A stretch of 9,911 bases of DNA from positions 1-9,911 of the forward strand of contig JAAGZM010000825.1 in the NCBI GenBank assembly GCA_024206355.1, in the 5' to 3' direction. This stretch comes from Gammaproteobacteria bacterium. GTDB taxonomy: Bacteria; Pseudomonadota; Gammaproteobacteria; Enterobacterales; GCA-2746155. The notes under the pieces were generated by a model that had not been told where the DNA came from, did no database searches, and saw nothing but the letters and a program-made list of their open reading frames with translations. A program made the translations under genes and the position numbers. How positions within the stretch are numbered: the stretch's first letter is position 1; every line of letters starts with the position of its first letter. Of the stretch, positions 6,170 to 9,911 are shown in pieces.

Positions 6170-8275
6170 ATGCCTCAAATACAAGCTCCAAACATTAATA
6201 GCTCACCAAAATACTGGGCAGAGTGCTACGGCACAGCTCCATTTCTTCCTATGTCCCGTGCTGAGATGGATGAATTAGGTTGGGATAGTTGTGACATTAT
6301 CATTGTCTGTGGTGATGCTTATATCGATCATCCTAGTTTTGGGATGGCGATAATCGGCCGTCTACTTGAATCACAAGGCTATCGTGTGGGGCTTATTTGT
6401 CAGCCTGACTGGCGAGATACTAAAGAATTTGAAGTACTAGGCCGTCCTAATCTGTTCTTTGCTGTTAGTGCTGGCAATATGGATTCAATGATCAACCGTT
6501 ACACTGCTGATAAACGTATTCGACATGACGATGCATACACACCTCATGGTGAGGGTGGCAAACGTCCTGATCGCGCGCTTATTGTATATACTCAAAAGTG
6601 TCGAGAGACCTATCCCTATGTGCCTATCGTAGTCGGTGGTATTGAGGCTTCACTTCGTCGTATAGCGCAATATGATTATTGGTCAGATGAAATCCGCCGA
6701 TCAACACTTATTGATTCTGGTGCAGATATATTAATTTATGGTAATGCTGAGAGAGCATTGATAGAAATTGCACTCGGTTATTCTCGTTCAAAGACTGTTG
6801 AAGATATGCAGTTTATTCGCGGTACTGTTGTTATTAGAAATGCAGCTCCTGATGGATGGGTTGAGATTGACTCAACAAGAATTGATTGGCCAGGCAATAT
6901 TGATTCTATGCCTAATCCTTATGACTATAATAAAGTAGCTGATTGTGAAAAGGCGCGAGATGATAATGATTTTGTGCCGATTCGAGTTATTCCGCAGCCA
7001 CTTCAGAACAAAACTGAATATGATCGTGACAAAAGTTATATCAGGCTTCCAAGTTTTGAGAAGGTAACGAGAGATGCTGTGCTCTACGCTCATGCATCAA
7101 GGGTTCTACATCAGGAATCAAATCCGCATAATGCAAAAGTTCTAGTACAAAAGCATGGAACTAAAGAGATTTGGGTTAATCCTCCTCCCATACCTCTGAC
7201 CACTGAAGAGTTAGATTCTATTTTTGATTTTCCTTTTCAACGGGTACCACACCCAGCTTACAGTGGTGCAAAAATACCAGCTTATGAGATGATCCGTTTT
7301 TCTATCAATATTATGCGAGGTTGTTTTGGTGGTTGTACTTTTTGCTCTATTACTGAACATGAAGGACGGATTATCCAATCGCGTTCAGAATCGTCGATTT
7401 TGAGGGAGATCGAAGAAATTCGTGATAAAGTTCCAGGTTTTACCGGCGCAATTTCAGATTTAGGCGGTCCTACTGCCAATATGTATCATCTGAATTGTAA
7501 TGATCCTGACCTTCAATCTGCTTGTCGCAAACTTTCGTGTGTTTATCCAACTATCTGTCAAAATTTGGAAACCAATCACGCTTCGACTACTCATTTATAT
7601 CAAAAGGCAAGGGCGCTTCCAGGTGTAAAGCGTATTCTTATTGCATCAGGTCTTCGCTATGACTTAGCAGTATGTGACCCTGAATATGTTCGTGAGCTGG
7701 TGAATCATCATGTTGGTGGCTATTTGAAAATTGCTCCAGAACATACAGAAAAAGACACCCTAGATAAGATGATGAAACCGGATATCAGCACCTATTATGA
7801 ATTTAAAAAAATGTTTGATAAATTCTCAAAGGAAGTTGATAAAAAACAATATTTGATTCCTTATTTCATTGCAGCTCATCCCGGCTGTGAAGATGAGGAT
7901 ATGATTAACTTAGCACTTTGGTTAAAGAAAAATGATTTTCGTGTTGATCAGGTTCAAACTTTTTACCCTTCACCCATGTCTTTGGCTACAGCCATGTATT
8001 ACTCAAGACATAACCCACTGAAAAAGGTTAAGTATAAGAATGATGGAGTGCATACAGCGAGAACTATTGAGCAACGTCGTTTGCAAAAATCTATCTTGCG
8101 TTATCACAATGAAGAGCAGTGGCCTCAGTTAAGATTATCTTTACTGGAAATGGGGAGGGGGGATTTAATTGGTGATGGTGCGAATGCGCTTATTCCTAAA
8201 GAAGAGAAGAATACTCGTAATGTTTCATTCAAAAGAAATAAAAGAAGCTACCGAGGCAAAAAATATAACAAGTGA
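6170..8275 (+). CDS. ygiQ: YgiQ-family radical SAM protein (UPF0313)
   Basis: This 701-residue protein has the full YgiQ architecture and is close to the E. coli length of about 739. The N-terminal region reads FLPMSRAEMDELGWDSCDII and continues with a Rossmann-like segment (VCGDAYIDHPSFGMAIIGRLLE) resembling the cobalamin-binding fold found next to many radical SAM domains. The central radical SAM core carries the [4Fe-4S]-binding CxxxCxxC with C385, C389 and C392 (GCFGGCTFC), followed by SITEHEGRIIQSRSE. The DUF3362 part (APEHTEKDTLDKMMKP, AHPGCEDEDM, QVQTFYPSPMSLATAMYY) follows. The tail is basic and tyrosine-rich (RNKRSYRGKKYNK), possibly nucleic-acid binding. The substrate of YgiQ is not known. 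The ATG at 6170 has TAAGG four bases upstream. It is the second gene after the glycosyltransferase. No frameshift or lost ligand is seen. Confidence 0.95.
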   Translation: MPQIQAPNINSSPKYWAECYGTAPFLPMSRAEMDELGWDSCDIIIVCGDAYIDHPSFGMAIIGRLLESQGYRVGLICQPDWRDTKEFEVLGRPNLFFAVSAGNMDSMINRYTADKRIRHDDAYTPHGEGGKRPDRALIVYTQKCRETYPYVPIVVGGIEASLRRIAQYDYWSDEIRRSTLIDSGADILIYGNAERALIEIALGYSRSKTVEDMQFIRGTVVIRNAAPDGWVEIDSTRIDWPGNIDSMPNPYDYNKVADCEKARDDNDFVPIRVIPQPLQNKTEYDRDKSYIRLPSFEKVTRDAVLYAHASRVLHQESNPHNAKVLVQKHGTKEIWVNPPPIPLTTEELDSIFDFPFQRVPHPAYSGAKIPAYEMIRFSINIMRGCFGGCTFCSITEHEGRIIQSRSESSILREIEEIRDKVPGFTGAISDLGGPTANMYHLNCNDPDLQSACRKLSCVYPTICQNLETNHASTTHLYQKARALPGVKRILIASGLRYDLAVCDPEYVRELVNHHVGGYLKIAPEHTEKDTLDKMMKPDISTYYEFKKMFDKFSKEVDKKQYLIPYFIAAHPGCEDEDMINLALWLKKNDFRVDQVQTFYPSPMSLATAMYYSRHNPLKKVKYKNDGVHTARTIEQRRLQKSILRYHNEEQWPQLRLSLLEMGRGDLIGDGANALIPKEEKNTRNVSFKRNKRSYRGKKYNK

Positions 8276-8368
8276 ATGAAATCAGTACCAACAAATTTGA
8301 ACAGCCCCTAGTTTACCGGAGACTCCATACAGTGAGAGGTTGGAGTTATGGAAACACAAAAGAGAATG
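8276..8368. other. Convergent intergenic spacer with a small hairpin
   Basis: The spacer between the ygiQ and dipeptidase stops contains the inverted pair ACTCCA (8322-8327) and TGGAGT (8341-8346) around a 13-nt loop. Neither strand has a T-run directly after the hairpin, so it is not a canonical intrinsic terminator. It could still help transcription from both sides to stop. Nothing else recognisable is present. Confidence 0.4.
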
Positions 8369-9622
8369 TTATTTTTCCGCTTCCATGAATTTTTTTATCG
8401 AAGGAGTTATAGTTTGTTTTAATTTTGCACTGACTTTCTCAACCCCACTAAAAACGCGTAGTAGATTTCCACTTGATAATTTTGCAAGATTTTTATCACT
8501 CCATCCCCGACGTATTAATTCAGCAAATAAGATAGGATATTTTGCAACATCCTCAAGACCAGTAACAAGATCTTCTCCTTCTTGACCATAATAATCACCG
8601 CCTATACCAACATGATCAAACCCTGCTACTGCCGCTACATGTTCAATATGATCTGCAACATCAGACAGTGTTGCAAGTGGTGGTGAACCATGCTTTTTTT
8701 TGTATACTTCGTATACAGCATTCCATTCGGCATCTGTTTCTATATCTTTGGTTAATGGAATTAAGTCAACTGCCCAATCACGACGTTTTTCGTTAACATA
8801 TTCCGGTACAAAAGTTACCATCACGATACCACCATTTTTAGTAACTCGTTTGAGGACTTTATCTGGAACATTGCGAGAATGATTAGTCAATGATCTAGCT
8901 GATGAATGTGAAAACATAACAGGCGCCTTAGTTACATCAAGAACATCATTCATGGTTGAAGTTGATACATGTGATAAATCGACAATCATACCAAGTCGGT
9001 TCATTTCACTTATAACTTCCTCGCCAAATTTTGTGATGCCATCATGGCGATTTATATCAGTAGCAGAATCTGCCCAGTCATTACTATGAAAATGAGTTAG
9101 GGTCATATAACGAACACCCAAGTTATAGTAACTTCGTAACACACCCAGAGAATTGCCAATAGTGTGGCCTCCCTCAATACCCAATAGTGAGGCGATGCGA
9201 TTATCTTTTGTTGCAGTAATAATATCTGCGGTGCTAGTGGCATAGGCCAAATCATCTGGATACAGGTTAATCATTCGCTTTGCAATATCAATCTGCTCAA
9301 GTTGGGTTCGCATTGCATCTAATGGAGACATTGTAGTTGGCACATAAACAGACCAAAATTGGGTACCAACTCTACCTTCGCGTAAACGTGGAATATCTGT
9401 ATCGAATTGTGCTCGAACAGAGATATCATAACCTTCAACATTGCTGTTAAAACTTTCTCGAATGACCCATGGTAAATCATTATGACCATCTGCAATTGGT
9501 GCTTTCTGTAGTATTTTCCTAGCATGTACTAAGGCAGTATCATCAGCAGAAATACTATCTGAAAAAATAATAGTTACAAAACTACAAATTAATAACAGAA
9601 AATTTATTTTTATCTTTGTCAT
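8369..9622 (-). CDS. Exported membrane dipeptidase, peptidase family M19
   Basis: This 417-residue protein starts with a signal peptide: MTKIK, a hydrophobic core (residues 7-20), and a likely cleavage after SISA at residue 26. Whether it stays membrane-attached is unclear, since Cys13 lies inside the core and not in a lipobox. The mature protein is a full M19 (renal dipeptidase) zinc enzyme that cleaves dipeptides. Metal ligands match the family order: H47 and D49 in ADGHNDLPW, E150 in GIEGGH, H218 in VDLSHVS, H239 in MFSHSSAR, and D343 in GIGGDYYG. The ATG at 9622 is preferred over a GTG at 9670 because it gives a normal signal peptide and has AGGTG 10 nt upstream. It is monocistronic here, convergent with ygiQ, and repeat copy C lies about 150 bp upstream of its start. 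Substrates are likely periplasmic dipeptides, possibly containing D-amino acids (family knowledge). Confidence 0.93.
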   Translation of the reverse strand: MTKIKINFLLLICSFVTIIFSDSISADDTALVHARKILQKAPIADGHNDLPWVIRESFNSNVEGYDISVRAQFDTDIPRLREGRVGTQFWSVYVPTTMSPLDAMRTQLEQIDIAKRMINLYPDDLAYATSTADIITATKDNRIASLLGIEGGHTIGNSLGVLRSYYNLGVRYMTLTHFHSNDWADSATDINRHDGITKFGEEVISEMNRLGMIVDLSHVSTSTMNDVLDVTKAPVMFSHSSARSLTNHSRNVPDKVLKRVTKNGGIVMVTFVPEYVNEKRRDWAVDLIPLTKDIETDAEWNAVYEVYKKKHGSPPLATLSDVADHIEHVAAVAGFDHVGIGGDYYGQEGEDLVTGLEDVAKYPILFAELIRRGWSDKNLAKLSSGNLLRVFSGVEKVSAKLKQTITPSIKKFMEAEK

Positions 9623-9644
9623 GATCTTAATGCACCTGATATTT

Positions 9645-9650
9645 ATTATA
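9645..9650 (-). promoter_or_regulatory. Candidate -10 element of the dipeptidase gene
   Basis: A perfect TATAAT lies on the minus strand at 9650-9645, 22 bp before the ATG at 9622, which leaves room for a short leader holding the AGGTG ribosome site. No good -35 is found 16-18 bp upstream. A second possibility further up is TTGAAT with TATAGT at a short 15-bp spacing around 9674-9700. Both are motif matches only. Confidence 0.35.
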
Positions 9651-9779
9651 TGATTAATAAAGAATAACACTATATTGATTCTTGCTTAGATTCAATTCAA
9701 TTTTTATTAATAATTGGTTAGAAAGAAATTGGTTTGAAGTAATAGTCAGAAGGGTATTGTCACATTAAACCTCAGTTGG

Positions 9780-9900
9780 ACGCGTTTGAGTGTGTGTTTT
9801 TTAGGCTTAGTGGCGCCGACTAAAAAGCCGTTCATAGTCATTCTATGTAAGGCTTTTGCCGTCAAGTCAATAAGTCTAAAAAACGTGCAATCAAATGTGT
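9780..9900 (+). other. Predicted folded structure in the 5' half of the repeat (copy C)
   Basis: Read on the plus strand, 9780-9804 pairs with 9876-9900: 19 Watson-Crick pairs, 5 G.T pairs and one G.A mismatch. Inside, 9804-9829 folds as GGCT/AGCC and AGT/ACT around GGCGCCG. Next, 9827-9851 folds with CATAG/CTATG around TCATT, flanked by GCC/GGC. The two inner hairpins share GCC at 9827-9829 and so compete. Copy A keeps the long stem with a 2-nt bulge. Pairing was worked out by hand and no energy was computed. Confidence 0.6.
9842..9870 (-). promoter_or_regulatory. Weak outward promoter-like sequence in repeat copy C
   Basis: Minus-strand TTGACT (9870-9865) and CATAGA (9847-9842) with a 17-bp spacer are at the same element position as the stronger pair in copy A. 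If active it would transcribe toward the dipeptidase gene with a leader of about 210 nt. The first base of the -10 deviates from TATAGA, so activity should be lower than in copy A. Confidence 0.3.
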
Positions 9901-9911
9901 AGGCAAACTCA

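Larger units (their letters stand above)
9770..9911 (+). repeat. Dispersed MITE-like repeat, copy C (5' part, cut by window end)
   Basis: These 142 bp begin with the left terminal repeat CCTCAGTT and match copy A from 672 to about 813; the rest lies outside the window. Differences from copy A are scattered single substitutions and one 2-bp indel near the T-run. This copy folds best: arms 9780-9804 and 9876-9900 pair over 25 positions with one mismatch and enclose two hairpins. It sits upstream of the dipeptidase gene in the same orientation as copies A and B. Confidence 0.87.

Noticed and set aside
8322..8346. Hairpin after ygiQ as an intrinsic terminator
   Set aside because: The 6-bp stem has a long loop and no T-run follows it on either strand.
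8340..8585. Plus-strand open frame of 81 codons
   Set aside because: It is almost wholly antisense to the M19 dipeptidase C-terminus, with no family resemblance.
9623..9670. Dipeptidase start at GTG 9670
   Set aside because: It would place 16 extra residues before a normal signal peptide, and the ATG at 9622 has a better placed ribosome site.

Overview
The window looks like chromosomal DNA of an AT-rich gammaproteobacterium. The best pointers are a full-length YgiQ-type radical SAM protein, a DUF3524/GTDC1-like glycosyltransferase, a COG1092-type methyltransferase and compact gene spacing with Shine-Dalgarno sites. I cannot name a genus from sequence alone. No rRNA, tRNA, CRISPR array, phage gene or transposase gene is visible.

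Layout. Positions 1-624 (minus) hold the N-terminal two thirds of an EamA/DMT-type membrane transporter that runs off the left edge. Positions 672-890 are a complete 219-bp dispersed repeat (copy A) with terminal inverted repeats. Positions 864-1713 (minus) are a two-gene unit of a small membrane protein and a hotdog thioesterase. A 5'-truncated second repeat copy (B, 1725-1845) abuts its upstream end. Positions 1896-4918 (minus) are a three-gene unit: an acidic protein of unknown function, a SAM-dependent methyltransferase and a secreted amidohydrolase. A 95-bp divergent spacer follows. Positions 5014-8275 (plus) hold the DUF3524/GTDC1-like glycosyltransferase, a candidate tRNA-queuosine glycosyltransferase, and ygiQ. 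Positions 8369-9622 (minus) encode a secreted M19 membrane dipeptidase convergent with ygiQ. A third repeat copy (C, 9770 to the window end) lies upstream of it.

The most unusual content is the repeat family: three copies, all in the same orientation, no coding capacity, outer ends CCTCAGTT...AACTGAGG, and a strongly foldable 5' half. In copy C a stem of about 25 bp encloses two hairpins. In copies A and C every non-Watson-Crick pair in that stem except one G.A mismatch is a G.T pair when read on the plus strand. The 5' half also carries an outward minus-strand promoter-like sequence (TTGACT-17-TATAGA in copy A) pointing at the transporter gene. Copy A supplies the last eight codons and the stop of the thioesterase, and the likely displaced original C-terminal codons lie in frame just beyond the repeat. 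The element therefore behaves like a MITE that alters gene ends and perhaps expression.

Functionally, the dipeptidase and the amidohydrolase both carry export signals and probably process peptides or amides outside the cytoplasm. The glycosyltransferase and perhaps the methyltransferase point to RNA modification. YgiQ remains a radical SAM enzyme of unknown substrate.
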